From NCBI GenBank assembly GCA_009377525.1, contig WHTW01000012.1:17598-81597 (forward strand): a DNA stretch of 64,000 nt, read 5' to 3'. The notes beneath the pieces were generated by a model, which ran no database searches, was not told where the DNA came from, and saw only the letters and a list, made by a program, of their open reading frames with translations. The first letter of the stretch is position 1, and every line of letters begins with the position of its first letter. The position numbers and the translations under genes are program-made. Of this stretch, positions 24,060-33,285 are shown in pieces. This stretch comes from Rhodospirillales bacterium. Its GTDB lineage: Bacteria > Pseudomonadota > Alphaproteobacteria > Reyranellales > Reyranellaceae.

Positions 24060-24590
24060 CTACTTGGTGATCACGTTGCCGCGCGCGTCGACATGGACGT
24101 CGACCATCGCGCTGCCGCGCATCGCCTTGCCACTCCAGCTACCGTCCGGATTGCGCTGCAGGCCCTGCACGTTCTTGTAGCCGTCGGCCTCGATCTTCTT
24201 GACCGCGTTGGCCGAGCCTTGGGCGTTCGGCATCGCCGGCAGGTTGGCCTGGCTGGGTGTCGTCACCGACTGCGACGGCACGCCCGGCGTCCTGACGCTC
24301 GGCGGATTGACGCCCGGTGGGGTGGCGCCAGCCGACCCGGCCGACGGAGCCTGCACGGCGCCACCGCTCACGGGAGGTGTGGTCACGGTCGCGCCGCCAG
24401 CCCCGACCGAACGCGAGGGCATGGTCGGCGTGTTGGCGGCCGGCGGGGTTACGGACGGCGTGGTCACAGCGCCACCGCCCACCGACGGCGGGGTCACGGT
24501 GGCACCGCCGACCGGCGGCGTAGTCACGGTCTGGGCGCCGGCGGCGCCGGCGGCCGTCACGAGGGCCAAGGCAAGAAGGGTACGCTTCAT
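24060..24590 (-). CDS. Secreted Pro/Thr/Gly-rich repeat protein with C-terminal domain
   Basis: Protein of 176 residues: a signal peptide (1-19, AAGAAGAQ), then a low-complexity tract of about 110 residues built from short repeats such as TTPPVGGATVTPPSVGGGAV and SVTPPAANTPTMPSRSVG, then a 48-residue C-terminal module shared with the small protein at 21555-21806. The tract should be extended and flexible, a spacer in the periplasm or outside the cell. GAGGAGG stands before the ATG at 24590. Transcribed towards the deacylase group but separated from it by about 130 bp. No function can be assigned. Confidence 0.78.
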   Translation of the reverse strand: MKRTLLALALVTAAGAAGAQTVTTPPVGGATVTPPSVGGGAVTTPSVTPPAANTPTMPSRSVGAGGATVTTPPVSGGAVQAPSAGSAGATPPGVNPPSVRTPGVPSQSVTTPSQANLPAMPNAQGSANAVKKIEADGYKNVQGLQRNPDGSWSGKAMRGSAMVDVHVDARGNVITK

Positions 24591-24732
24591 GAAAAGTGCC
24601 TCCTCTCTCATTGGAAAGTCCGAGTTGAACGCGAAGGTGTGCCAAGCGTTGCGCGGCGAAATATCTTGGTTTCGCCACATTGCCCAACGGGTTAGCGTCT
24701 GCCCAACGAACCTGAGGAAATGCCCCAAGGAG

Positions 24733-26442
24733 ATGGCGGTGTACGATTACATTATCGTGGGCGGCGGCTCGGCCGGCTCGGTCATGGCCCATCGGCTGTC
24801 AGCCAGGAGCGCCAACGAGGTGCTGCTGTGCGAGGCCGGCCAGGACACGCCGCCGGGCAAGGAGCCCAAGGAGATCGCCGATAGCTATTCGGGCACGGCC
24901 TACTTCGATCCGCGCTTCCATTGGACCGACCTCAAGGTCCATACCCAGATCGTCTCGCACAACAATCCACAAGAGAACCGGCCGCCCTTGCGCAAGTACG
25001 AGCAGGCGCGCGTGCTGGGCGGCGGCTCGTCGATCAACGGCCAGATGGCCAATCGCGGCGCGCCCACCGACTACAATGAATGGGTGAGCCGCGGCGCCGA
25101 GGGCTGGGGTTGGGACCAGGTCCTGCCCTTCTTCAAGAAGGTCGAGCGCGATCTCGACTTCGACGGGCCCTGGCACGGCAAGGACGGCCGCATCCCCGTG
25201 CGCCGCATTCCGCCCGAGCACTGGACCGCCCACGACAAGGCAGTGGCGCAGGCCTTCGAAGCCAAGGGTTTCAAGTTCCTGCCCGACCAGAACGGCGAGT
25301 TCGTCGAGGGCTACTTCCCGGTGACGCATTCCAACGCCGAGGAGCGGCGCGTGTCGGCGGCGATGGGCTATCTCGACGCCGAGACGCGCAAGCGGCCCAA
25401 CCTCACCATCTCCACCGACACGCAGGTGAAGTCGCTGCTGTTCGAGGGCACGCAGTGCGTCGGCGTCACGGCGATGATCGCCGGCAAGGAGCAGGAGTTC
25501 CGGGCCAAGGAAGTGATCCTGTCGTCGGGCGCCATCCATACGCCGGCTCACCTGATGCGCGCCGGCATCGGCCCCGTCGGCCATCTCAGCGACCTCGGCA
25601 TCCCGGTGGTCGCCGCCCTGCCGGGTGTCGGCCAGCGGCTGATGGACCATCCATCGATTGCTCTTTCGTCGTTCCTCCACCGCGGGGCGCGCATGAACCA
25701 GCATACCCGCCGGCACATCCATGTGGGCCTGCGCTATTCCTCGAAGCTGCCGGACGTGCCGATGGGCGACATGTTCGTCGTGGTGATCGCCAAGTCGGCC
25801 TGGCACGCGGTCGGCGAGCAGATCGGCTCGCTGCTCACCTTCATCAACAAGACCTACTCGGAGACCGGCCAGGTCAAGCTTGCCTCGCGCGACTGGCGCC
25901 AGGAGCCGATCGTCGAATTCAACCTCCTGTCCGACAAGCGCGACCTCGACCGGCTGATGAGCGGTTTCAAGCTGATGGCCGCGTTGCAGATGACCGAGGC
26001 GGTGAAGAAGGTGACCGACACGCCCTTCCCCGCCGCCTACAGCGACAAGGTGCGGGCGATCGGCGTGGTCAACGCCAAGAACAAGATACTGACCAGCGTC
26101 GTGGCGCAGATGCTCGACGGTCCGGCGGCGCTGCGCCGCTTCATCATCGACAAGTTCGTGGTCGAGGGCTTCACCTTCGACCAAGTGATGACCGACGACG
26201 AGGCGCTGGAAGCGTTCGTGCGCAAGGCCGCGATCGGCGTGTGGCATGCCTCCTGCACCTGCCGCATGGGCCGGCCGGACGATCCGATGTCGGTGGTCGA
26301 CACCCAGGGCCGGGTCAAGGGCGTGCAGGGCCTGCGCGTCGTCGACGCCTCGATCTTCCCCGTGGTGCCGTGCGCCAACACGAACTTCCCGACACTGATG
26401 TCGGCGGAGAAGATCTCGGCGGCGATGACGGCTACGTCGTGA
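24733..26442 (+). CDS. GMC-family FAD-dependent oxidoreductase
   Basis: Protein of 569 residues. The FAD dinucleotide fold YDYIIVGGGSAGSVMAHRLS opens the chain; the GMC signature RVLGGGSSINGQMANRG is at about 95, LSSGAIHTPAHLMRAGIGP near 260, and the C-terminal catalytic part ends with a HASCTCRMG motif and NTNFPTLMSAEKI. It oxidises an alcohol or sugar with FAD. The active-site His near the C-terminus is present (GVWHASCT). AAGGAG precedes the ATG. It is divergent from the repeat-protein gene. Confidence 0.9.
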   Translation: MAVYDYIIVGGGSAGSVMAHRLSARSANEVLLCEAGQDTPPGKEPKEIADSYSGTAYFDPRFHWTDLKVHTQIVSHNNPQENRPPLRKYEQARVLGGGSSINGQMANRGAPTDYNEWVSRGAEGWGWDQVLPFFKKVERDLDFDGPWHGKDGRIPVRRIPPEHWTAHDKAVAQAFEAKGFKFLPDQNGEFVEGYFPVTHSNAEERRVSAAMGYLDAETRKRPNLTISTDTQVKSLLFEGTQCVGVTAMIAGKEQEFRAKEVILSSGAIHTPAHLMRAGIGPVGHLSDLGIPVVAALPGVGQRLMDHPSIALSSFLHRGARMNQHTRRHIHVGLRYSSKLPDVPMGDMFVVVIAKSAWHAVGEQIGSLLTFINKTYSETGQVKLASRDWRQEPIVEFNLLSDKRDLDRLMSGFKLMAALQMTEAVKKVTDTPFPAAYSDKVRAIGVVNAKNKILTSVVAQMLDGPAALRRFIIDKFVVEGFTFDQVMTDDEALEAFVRKAAIGVWHASCTCRMGRPDDPMSVVDTQGRVKGVQGLRVVDASIFPVVPCANTNFPTLMSAEKISAAMTATS

Positions 26443-26462
26443 AACGGTCCGATCAAACTACA

Positions 26463-26571
26463 CCTCGCCCTGAGGAGCGCCGCGCAGCGGCGCGTCTCGA
26501 AGGGTGGGCAACAGTCGTGGTGCCGCCCACCCTTCGAGACGCACGCCTTCGGCGTGCTCCTCAGGGTGAGG
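26463..26571. repeat. Intergenic palindrome, CCTGAGGAGC family
   Basis: An inverted repeat of about 109 bp: CCTCGCCCTGAGGAGC, GGCGCGTCTCGAAGGGTGGGC on the left and CCCACCCTTCGAGACGC, GTGCTCCTCAGGGTGAGG on the right, each arm carrying its own small hairpin (CGCCGCGCAGCGGCG; CACGCCTTCGGCGTG). Palindromes of this type are widespread in alphaproteobacterial intergenic regions. It lies between the GMC gene and the propeller gene. A second copy is at 59268-59370. Confidence 0.9.
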
Positions 26572-26613
26572 CCGTACTGATCGACCGGCCTTCGTTGGCT
26601 TGAGGAGGAACAC

Positions 26614-27582
26614 ATGTCAGTAGTCCTCGGAAGCGGCGAGCATCGCTATCGCGTGATCGAGAACTGGGCAAAGCTGCCCGACGGCTGGGAATTCCGCGAC
26701 GTCGCGGCGGTGGCGGTCGACAGCAAGGACCGCATCTACGTCTTCAACCGCGGCCAGCATCCCATGATCGTGTTCGACCGCGACGGCAACTTCCTGCGCT
26801 CGTGGGGCGAAGGCCTGTTCAGCCGCGCCCACGGCATCCACATCGACAGCGACGACAACCTCTACTGCACCGACGACGGCGACCACACCGTCCGCAAGAT
26901 CACCACCGAGGGCAAGGTGCTTTTGACCATCGGCGTGCCCAACCAGCCCGCGCCGTTCCTGAGCGGCAAGCCGTTCAACCGCTGCACCCACACGGCCCTT
27001 TCGCCCGAGGGCGAGATCTACGTGTCGGACGGCTACGGCAATTCCTGCGTCCACAAATATTCACCCGACGGCAAGCACCTGATGTGCTGGGGCACCACCG
27101 GCACCGATCCCGGCCAGTTCAACATCGCCCACAACATCGCCGCCGACGATGACGGCTGGGTCTACGTCGCCGACCGCGAGAACCATCGCGTGCAGGTGTT
27201 CGACGGCAACGGCAAGTACGAGATGCAGTGGAACAACATGCACCGGCCTTGCGCGCTCTACTGCTGCGCCGGCGGGGGCAAGAATCCCAAGTTCATCATC
27301 GGCGAGCTGGGACCGGGCATGCCGGTCAACAGCAAGCACACCAACATCGGCCCCAGGCTCGCCATCGTCGACAAGAAGGGCGGCCTGATCGCCCGCCTGG
27401 GCGGCGAGCACGGACCAGGACTGGAGCCCGGCCGCTTCCTGTCGCCGCATGGCCTCGCCGTCGACAGCACGGGCGACATCTATGTCGGCGAGGTGAGCTA
27501 CACCAACTGGCCTTCCAGCCATCCCGGCCAGCCGATGCCGAAGTTCCTGCGCTCGCTGCAGAAGCTCGAGAAGGTGCATTGA
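26614..27582 (+). CDS. NHL-repeat six-bladed beta-propeller protein
   Basis: Protein of 322 residues made of NHL/SMP-30-like blades, each with a pattern such as VAAVAVDSKDRIYVFNRGQH, PMIVFDRDGNFLRSWG, IHIDSDDNLYCTDDGDHTVR and VADRENHRVQVFDGNGKY. The arrangement resembles the lyase domain of peptidylglycine amidating enzymes (PAL), which uses zinc, but no signal peptide is present, so it should be cytoplasmic. A cytosolic lyase, lactonase or binding protein is possible. GAGGAGG precedes the ATG. It leads a three-gene rightward operon with a MetE-like protein and a 2-hydroxyacid dehydrogenase. Confidence 0.82.
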   Translation: MSVVLGSGEHRYRVIENWAKLPDGWEFRDVAAVAVDSKDRIYVFNRGQHPMIVFDRDGNFLRSWGEGLFSRAHGIHIDSDDNLYCTDDGDHTVRKITTEGKVLLTIGVPNQPAPFLSGKPFNRCTHTALSPEGEIYVSDGYGNSCVHKYSPDGKHLMCWGTTGTDPGQFNIAHNIAADDDGWVYVADRENHRVQVFDGNGKYEMQWNNMHRPCALYCCAGGGKNPKFIIGELGPGMPVNSKHTNIGPRLAIVDKKGGLIARLGGEHGPGLEPGRFLSPHGLAVDSTGDIYVGEVSYTNWPSSHPGQPMPKFLRSLQKLEKVH

Positions 27583-27594
27583 TGGAGGCCCCCA

Positions 27595-28638
27595 ATGGAG
27601 CCACGTGACCGTCTGCACCTGATAGGCAGCATCCCGCTCGACAGCAGCGAGCAGGTGTTCCGGCAGCTGAGCGACGAGCTGGGACCGTTCCTGCGCTGCA
27701 TGCCCGACGGCGAGACCGGCGAGCGCTCGCGCTGGGTCTATTTCCAGCGCCAGATGCTGCTCGACCATCCGGCGATGGAGATCGACCCCACCGTGCCGCC
27801 CTACAAGTTCATCCAATGGGACGGCAAGGTCGTGCGCGAGATCGAGCAGGTCCGCTTCAAGCCAGGCGTCGATCCCGCGACGGTCAGCTTCGAGACGGGC
27901 TACGACAAGGCTGCGCTGGCCTCCTGGGACACTTTTAAGCACCTGCGTGCTGCCGGCGCGATCGCCAAGCACATGCGCTTCCAGGTCTCCCTGCCGACGC
28001 CGCAGGCCAGCGGCTATCTCTACGTCAGCGGCCCGGCGCGCGAGACCTATTTCGGCGTCTACGAGCGGGCGCTGAAATCGGCGCTGGCCAACATCGTGAA
28101 GGCGATCCCCGACGCCGACCTCTCGATCCAGTGGGATGTCTGCCAGGAAGTGCTGGCCTTCGAGAACTACTTCAAGGACCGCCCAACGCACTACAAGAAG
28201 CAGATCTTCGACATGCTGGGTCGGCTGGGCGATGCCGTGCCGACCGGCGTCGAGATGGGCTATCACCTGTGCTACGGCTCGCCGCGCGACGAGCACCTGG
28301 TGCAGCCCAAGGATGCGGGCATCCTGGTCGAGATGATGAACGGCATCGTTGCCGCCACCAAACGGCACGTCGACTTCCTGCACATCCCCGTTCCCAAGGA
28401 CCGCACAGACGACGCCTTTTACGCGCCCCTCAAGGACTTCAAGGGACCTGCGGGCACCAAGCTCTATCTCGGCCTGCTGCACCACGACGACGATGCCGGC
28501 GACAAGAAGCGCGTCGCGGTCGCCCGTCGCCATGTTTCGGAATTCGGCCTGTCGGCCGAGTGCGGCTGGGGCCGCACCGAGCCCGGACGGCTGCCCGGAC
28601 TCCTGAAAGGTCATCGTGTTGCTGCGGAGGCACTCTAA
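27595..28638 (+). CDS. MetE/UROD-superfamily barrel protein of unknown function
   Basis: Protein of 347 residues that looks like a distant core-MetE barrel: HLIGSIPLDS at the start corresponds to the GSYP loop, MPDGETGERSRW is a conserved turn, QWDVCQEVLAF and YHLCYGSPRDEH give a His-x-Cys pair where MetE binds zinc, and a second Cys comes in LSAECGWGR. The MetE glutamate is not obvious. It could transfer or remove a methyl group from a small molecule. GATGGAGG stands before the ATG, and the stop overlaps the next gene (TAATG). Confidence 0.65.
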   Translation: MEPRDRLHLIGSIPLDSSEQVFRQLSDELGPFLRCMPDGETGERSRWVYFQRQMLLDHPAMEIDPTVPPYKFIQWDGKVVREIEQVRFKPGVDPATVSFETGYDKAALASWDTFKHLRAAGAIAKHMRFQVSLPTPQASGYLYVSGPARETYFGVYERALKSALANIVKAIPDADLSIQWDVCQEVLAFENYFKDRPTHYKKQIFDMLGRLGDAVPTGVEMGYHLCYGSPRDEHLVQPKDAGILVEMMNGIVAATKRHVDFLHIPVPKDRTDDAFYAPLKDFKGPAGTKLYLGLLHHDDDAGDKKRVAVARRHVSEFGLSAECGWGRTEPGRLPGLLKGHRVAAEAL

Positions 28639-29600
28639 TGGTTGAACGCGTACTCGTGGTTGGGCCCAAGGACACCATCTCCATGGTCGACGACCTCGCA
28701 CCCAAGGGTTTCGAGATCGTAAAGGCGCTGCACAACTCGCCGGAGATGAAGGCGGCCCTGCCCGGCACGACCTATTTCGTGGGCTTCGTGCAGCAGTACG
28801 TCACGCCGCAGCTCTTCAAGGGGTCACCCAAGCTCAAGCTGATCCAGATGCTGAGCGCAGGCTACGACCGCGCCGACCTTGCAGCCGCGCGCATGAGCGG
28901 CGTGCCGTTGTGCAACAACGGCGGCGCCAACTCGGTCGCCGTCTCCGAGCACGCCCTGCTGCTGATGCTGGCCGTGTCGCGCCGACTGATCACCCAGCAC
29001 GCCAACGTCACGGCCGGCCGCTGGCACGGCAACGCCCCGCCGACCGTCCACGAGGTGCGCAACAAGGTCCTGGGCATCATCGGCCTCGGCACCATCGGCA
29101 AGAAGGTGGCGCGTCTGGCCAAGGCCTTCGGCATGGTCGTGCACTACTACGACATCGTGCGACTCAAGGAGGAGAAAGAGGATGCGCTGGGCGTGCGCTT
29201 CCGCCTGCTGCCCGAGATCCTGCGCCACTCCGACATCGTCTCCCTGCATGTGCCGCTCAACGCCTCGACGCAGGGCATGATCGGCGCCCAGGAGCTCGCC
29301 GTGATGAAGCCGTCGGCCATCATCGTCAACACCTCGCGCGGCCCGGTGATCGACGAGAAGGCGATGACCGCGGCGCTCTCGGCCGGCAGGCTGTTCGGCG
29401 CCGGCCTCGACGTGTTCGACGAGGAGCCGACGCCGCCCGACAATCCCCTGCTCAAGCTCGACAATGTCGTGCTGACCGCGCACCTTGCCGGCCCGACCTT
29501 CGAGAGCAACATCACCCGCCTGCGCAACGGCTTCGACAACGTCCAGCGCGTGGCGCGCGGCGAGCCGGCGCTCTGGGTCGTGCCCGAGCTGCTCGAGTAG
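28638..29600 (+). CDS. D-isomer-specific 2-hydroxyacid dehydrogenase
   Basis: Protein of 320 residues with the NAD-binding motif GIIGLGTIGKKVA near residue 137, the NTSRGPVIDE segment containing the substrate-binding arginine, the FDEEPTP acid, and the catalytic histidine in LTAHLAGPT. It interconverts a D-2-hydroxy acid and a 2-oxo acid. It is coupled to the MetE-like gene (start and stop overlap by one base), suggesting the two act in one pathway together with the propeller protein. Confidence 0.9.
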   Translation: MVERVLVVGPKDTISMVDDLAPKGFEIVKALHNSPEMKAALPGTTYFVGFVQQYVTPQLFKGSPKLKLIQMLSAGYDRADLAAARMSGVPLCNNGGANSVAVSEHALLLMLAVSRRLITQHANVTAGRWHGNAPPTVHEVRNKVLGIIGLGTIGKKVARLAKAFGMVVHYYDIVRLKEEKEDALGVRFRLLPEILRHSDIVSLHVPLNASTQGMIGAQELAVMKPSAIIVNTSRGPVIDEKAMTAALSAGRLFGAGLDVFDEEPTPPDNPLLKLDNVVLTAHLAGPTFESNITRLRNGFDNVQRVARGEPALWVVPELLE

Positions 29601-29604
29601 ATCC

Positions 29605-30888
29605 TCAGGCCGGCGTGGCGGCCGGCTGGGCGTCGAGCGGCACTCGATAGGTCTCCTTGAAGGAGAGCACGGCCAGGAACGAGACCGCCGCGGCCGCCAT
29701 GATCATGAAGGCCGGGGTGTAATTGTTGGCCGTGCGCTCGACCAGCCAGGTCGCGACCAGCGGGCTCAGTCCGCCGATGATGCCCAGCGTCACGTTGTAG
29801 CCCAGCGCGATCGCCGTGCAGCGCACCTCGGCGGGCACGGTTTCGACCATGATCGCGGGCTGGCAGCCGATGAAGGTACCGACCGCCAGCACGAAGCCGA
29901 GCTGGCCCAGAAGCACGATCGCATCGTCGGCGCTGTGCATCAGCCAGAACAGCGGCCAGGAGGCGACGAAGGCGAAGGCCGTGGCGGCCAGCAAGACCGG
30001 CCGGCGGCCGACGCGGTCGGACAGCCAGCCTATGGCGATCATCAGCGGCAGCAGCACGGCCATGCTGATGGCATTGATACCGAGCGCGCGCGCCGGCTGC
30101 ACGCCGTCGGCGAGCTGCAGCCAGCTCACGATGTAGACGAACATCAGGTAGAAGCCGACCGAATTGAAGACGGAGAGTGCCGCCAGACGCAGCAGCAAGG
30201 GCCGATGCCGGCGCAGCGTCTCGACGAACGGCGAGCCCGCAACCTTCTTGGCTGTCGTCGCTTGTTCATGGATGCCACGGCGCAGGAAGAAGCCCGCCAA
30301 CCCGACGACCAGGCCCAGCACGAAGGGGATGCGCCAGCCCCAGCTCTCGAGGGCGGCCTCAGACATCACCGACGCCAGCGCCGCACCGGTGGCTGAGCCG
30401 GCGAGAATGCCCCCGACCGCGCCACAAGACGCGACCGCGCCGATCAGGCCGCGTCCGCCGAGCTTGGCATGCTCCACCATGAACACGATCGACGTGGTGT
30501 ATTCGCCACCGACCGACAGGCCCTGGATCATGCGCAAGAGCGTGAGCAGGATCGGCGCGGCGATGCCCAACGTGTGATAGCTCGGCAGCACGCCGACGAG
30601 GAAGGTCGGGATGGCCATCGCCGCCACCGAGAAGGTGAGCGCGGCGCGCCGGCCCAAACGATCGCCGATATAGCCGATCAGCGCGCCGCCCACCGGTCGC
30701 ATCAGGAAGCCGACGGCAAAGATGCCGAAGGCTGCCAGCACCTGGGCGACCGGGTCTTCGCTCGGGAAGAAGGCGCGGCCGATCGCCGAGGCGAAGTAGC
30801 CGTAGACTGCGAAGTCGTACCATTCCAGCACGTTGCCGATGGCGCCGGCGGCAATGATCCTGCTGCTGCTGCTGCCGGCCTGCGCCAT
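29605..30888 (-). CDS. MFS transporter, metabolite:H+ symporter (ProP/ShiA-like)
   Basis: Protein of 427 residues with about 12 membrane spans. The N-terminal motif GNVLEWYDFAVYGYFAS and the loop 2-3 motif GYIGDRLGRRAAL are typical of the MHS family (citrate, shikimate, proline/betaine, dicarboxylates), as are RMIQGLSVGGEYTTSIVFMVEHA and the ESWGWRIPFVLG segment. It should import an organic acid with protons. It converges on the 2-hydroxyacid dehydrogenase gene with four bases between the stops. Confidence 0.9.
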   Translation of the reverse strand: MAQAGSSSSRIIAAGAIGNVLEWYDFAVYGYFASAIGRAFFPSEDPVAQVLAAFGIFAVGFLMRPVGGALIGYIGDRLGRRAALTFSVAAMAIPTFLVGVLPSYHTLGIAAPILLTLLRMIQGLSVGGEYTTSIVFMVEHAKLGGRGLIGAVASCGAVGGILAGSATGAALASVMSEAALESWGWRIPFVLGLVVGLAGFFLRRGIHEQATTAKKVAGSPFVETLRRHRPLLLRLAALSVFNSVGFYLMFVYIVSWLQLADGVQPARALGINAISMAVLLPLMIAIGWLSDRVGRRPVLLAATAFAFVASWPLFWLMHSADDAIVLLGQLGFVLAVGTFIGCQPAIMVETVPAEVRCTAIALGYNVTLGIIGGLSPLVATWLVERTANNYTPAFMIMAAAAVSFLAVLSFKETYRVPLDAQPAATPA

Positions 30889-30921
30889 GCGCTTCTCCCC
30901 CTGCCCTAGACCGTCTGCCTG

Positions 30922-32337
30922 TCAGCGCGTGTCGGGACGCGACGGCTCGTCGATGCCGACCGGCGAGGACGTTGCCTCAGACGGCGCGCGCGGTACTTCT
31001 CCGGCCAGCCGCATCGAGCGCTCGAGCAGCACCTCGTAGATCGGCCGGCCGCCCAACACTTGGGCCACGACATGCGCGGTCACGCACGTCACCATCAGTG
31101 GCAGGATCAGCTCGAAGGCACCGGTCAGCTCGACCACCAGGACGACGCCGACCAGGGGGGCGCGGATGGTCGACGAGAACAGCCCGCCCATCGCCGCCAC
31201 GGCGAAGGCGGCGCCGATCAACGGCGGCACCGCGAACGGCAAATGGACCAGCGCCATTTCGAGCAGCAGGCCGAAGATCAGCCCGACCGTGGTGCCGAAG
31301 GTCAGCATGGGAGAGAAGATTCCGGCCGGCACGCCCACCGGATAGCTCGCCATGGTGCCGACAAAGCGCACGACGGCGATCAGCAGCAGGGTCTGCAGCG
31401 GCAGATTGGCCAAAGGCAGGTCGGGGATCAGCGTCTCGCCGCCGCCGACGGCCATCGGCAGGACGAAGGCGAGCACGCCGACGGCGGCACCGACGAGGAC
31501 GGGATAGAGGAACGGCACGCGCGCGAATGCCTTGGCGCGCCAGTCGAGCGCCATCACCAGCGTCTTGTTGAAGGCCAGCCCGAGCACGCCGAGCACGGCG
31601 CCCAACAGCATGAACGTCGGCAGCAACACCAGCGGCAGGGCGTCGGTGTCGATGCGAAGCTGCGGCGCGGCTCCGCCGACCAGTTCCATGCCGAAGGCGC
31701 TGGCGGCGGAGGCCACGATCACGGCGACATAGGAGCGGAAGGTGTAGCGGAACTGCTTGCGCGTCTCCTCGATCACGAACAGCACGGCGGCGAGCGGCGC
31801 GTTGAAGGCGGCCGCCAGCCCGGCCGCGGCGCCGGCCGCGAGCAGCGCGTGAAGATCCATCTTGTCGAGCCGCAACCACTCGGCCAGTGCGGCGCCGATC
31901 GATGCGCCGATGTGGATGGTCGGCCCCTCGCGGCCGCCGACAAGCCCCGAGGACAGGCCGAGCACGCCGCCCACGAACTTCACCGGCAGCACGCGCCGCC
32001 AGCGCACGCCTCGCACGCCTTCCAGCGCCCCCTCGACCTCCGGCACACCGCTGCCCGCGGTTTCGGGCGCGAGATAGCGGGTCAAGAAGAAGGCAAGCGT
32101 GATGCCGAGGGCGGCAACGCCCGCGCCGGCCGCGATGGTGAGCGGACCCGCTCCCATGCGGTCCACCAGCCAATCGGGCCAGCGCAGCAGGTGATCGACG
32201 GCAAGATGAAAGGCCGCACCGACGACGCCCGTGGCAAGGCCGCAGGCGCCGGCGATCCAGTAGAAAAGACGATTGGTGATCCGGCGATGACCGCCGTCGG
32301 CACTCACGTCAGCAGCCCGATCAGCGTCACGCGACAT
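30922..32337 (-). CDS. ClC-family chloride/proton antiporter
   Basis: Protein of 471 residues with all ClC signatures: GSGVPEVEGAL, GREGPTIHIGASIG (containing the external gating glutamate), the intracellular proton glutamate in VIEETRKQFRY, GVPAGIFSPML, and a tyrosine in RPIYEVLLER at the place of the central anion-coordinating Tyr. Having both glutamates implies a Cl-/H+ exchanger, not a channel. It has no CBS domains. The start overlaps the end of the dienelactone hydrolase gene by 11 bp, so they are coupled. Confidence 0.93.
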   Translation of the reverse strand: MSRDADRAADVSADGGHRRITNRLFYWIAGACGLATGVVGAAFHLAVDHLLRWPDWLVDRMGAGPLTIAAGAGVAALGITLAFFLTRYLAPETAGSGVPEVEGALEGVRGVRWRRVLPVKFVGGVLGLSSGLVGGREGPTIHIGASIGAALAEWLRLDKMDLHALLAAGAAAGLAAAFNAPLAAVLFVIEETRKQFRYTFRSYVAVIVASAASAFGMELVGGAAPQLRIDTDALPLVLLPTFMLLGAVLGVLGLAFNKTLVMALDWRAKAFARVPFLYPVLVGAAVGVLAFVLPMAVGGGETLIPDLPLANLPLQTLLLIAVVRFVGTMASYPVGVPAGIFSPMLTFGTTVGLIFGLLLEMALVHLPFAVPPLIGAAFAVAAMGGLFSSTIRAPLVGVVLVVELTGAFELILPLMVTCVTAHVVAQVLGGRPIYEVLLERSMRLAGEVPRAPSEATSSPVGIDEPSRPDTR

Positions 32338-33244
32338 TCTTCTTGAAGAAGGCGATGGTGCGCTCCCACGAAAGCTTGGCCGCTGCCTCCTGGTAGCGCG
32401 GCGTCGAGTTGTTGTGGAAGCCGTGCTGGGTGCCCGGATAGATGTACATCTCGTAGGGCACCTTCGCGGCCTTCAGCGCCGCCTCGTAGGCCGGCCACAT
32501 GGCGTTGATGCGCTCGTCGTTCTCGGCGTACTGGATCAGCAGCGGCGACTTGATCGAGGGCACCGATGCGGTGTCCGCCGCCGCGCCGTAGTACGGCACC
32601 GCCGCCTGCAGATCGGCGCCCAGGGTCGTTGCCAGGAAGTTCGTGGTGCCGCCGCCCCAGCAGAAGCCGGTGGCGCCGAGCTTGCCGTTGCCGAGCCCGT
32701 GCGCCTTCAGGTAGCGCGCGCTGTTCACCATGTCGGTGCGCAGCTTGGCCTGGTCGAGCTTGGCCTGCAGCGTGCGGCCGTCATCGTCGTTGCCGGGATA
32801 GCCGCCGACCGGGAACAGGCCATCCGGCGCCAGCGCCAGGAAGCCCGCGACGGCGGCGCGGCGTGCCACGTCCTCGATATAGGGATTGAGGCCGCGATTC
32901 TCGTGGATCACCAGGACGGTGGGGAACGGCCCGTTGCCGCTCGGCTGCACCAGATAGCCGCGCATCTGGCCCGAGCTGCCGCCCGGCGACGGATAGGTGA
33001 CGTAGCGCGCCTTGATGCGGGAGTCGGTGAAGGAGATGGTCTGCGCCCGCGCATATTGCGGCAGCAGCGCCTGGGCCATCGCAAGGCCGCCGACGGTGAC
33101 CACCGCGGCGTGCGTCAGGAAGGCGCGCCGGTCGATGCGGCCGTGGCAGTACTCGTCATAGAGATCGATGACGCGCTGATCGATCCAGTTCTGCGTGACG
33201 GGCTGCAATTGCGGTCTTTCCAGTTCACCTGCCGTGTCAGCCAT
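32327..33244 (-). CDS. Dienelactone hydrolase-family protein with Tat signal
   Basis: Protein of 305 residues. An unusually long N-terminal region ends in a twin-arginine motif (DRRAFLTHAAVV, R39-R40) and a hydrophobic stretch cut near ARA|Q68, so the mature enzyme should be exported folded. The mature part is a DLH fold with HENRGLNPYIEDVARR, the nucleophile cysteine in GFCWGGGT, the acid in ENDERI and the histidine in TQHGFHN. DLH opens dienelactones; exported relatives are general esterases. GGAGG precedes the chosen ATG at 33244; an ATG five codons upstream is less likely. Confidence 0.88.
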   Translation of the reverse strand: MADTAGELERPQLQPVTQNWIDQRVIDLYDEYCHGRIDRRAFLTHAAVVTVGGLAMAQALLPQYARAQTISFTDSRIKARYVTYPSPGGSSGQMRGYLVQPSGNGPFPTVLVIHENRGLNPYIEDVARRAAVAGFLALAPDGLFPVGGYPGNDDDGRTLQAKLDQAKLRTDMVNSARYLKAHGLGNGKLGATGFCWGGGTTNFLATTLGADLQAAVPYYGAAADTASVPSIKSPLLIQYAENDERINAMWPAYEAALKAAKVPYEMYIYPGTQHGFHNNSTPRYQEAAAKLSWERTIAFFKKNVA

Positions 33245-33285
33245 CGCGGCCTCCTTCATTGTGGCCATAAGGTAGCCTGCAAGCC

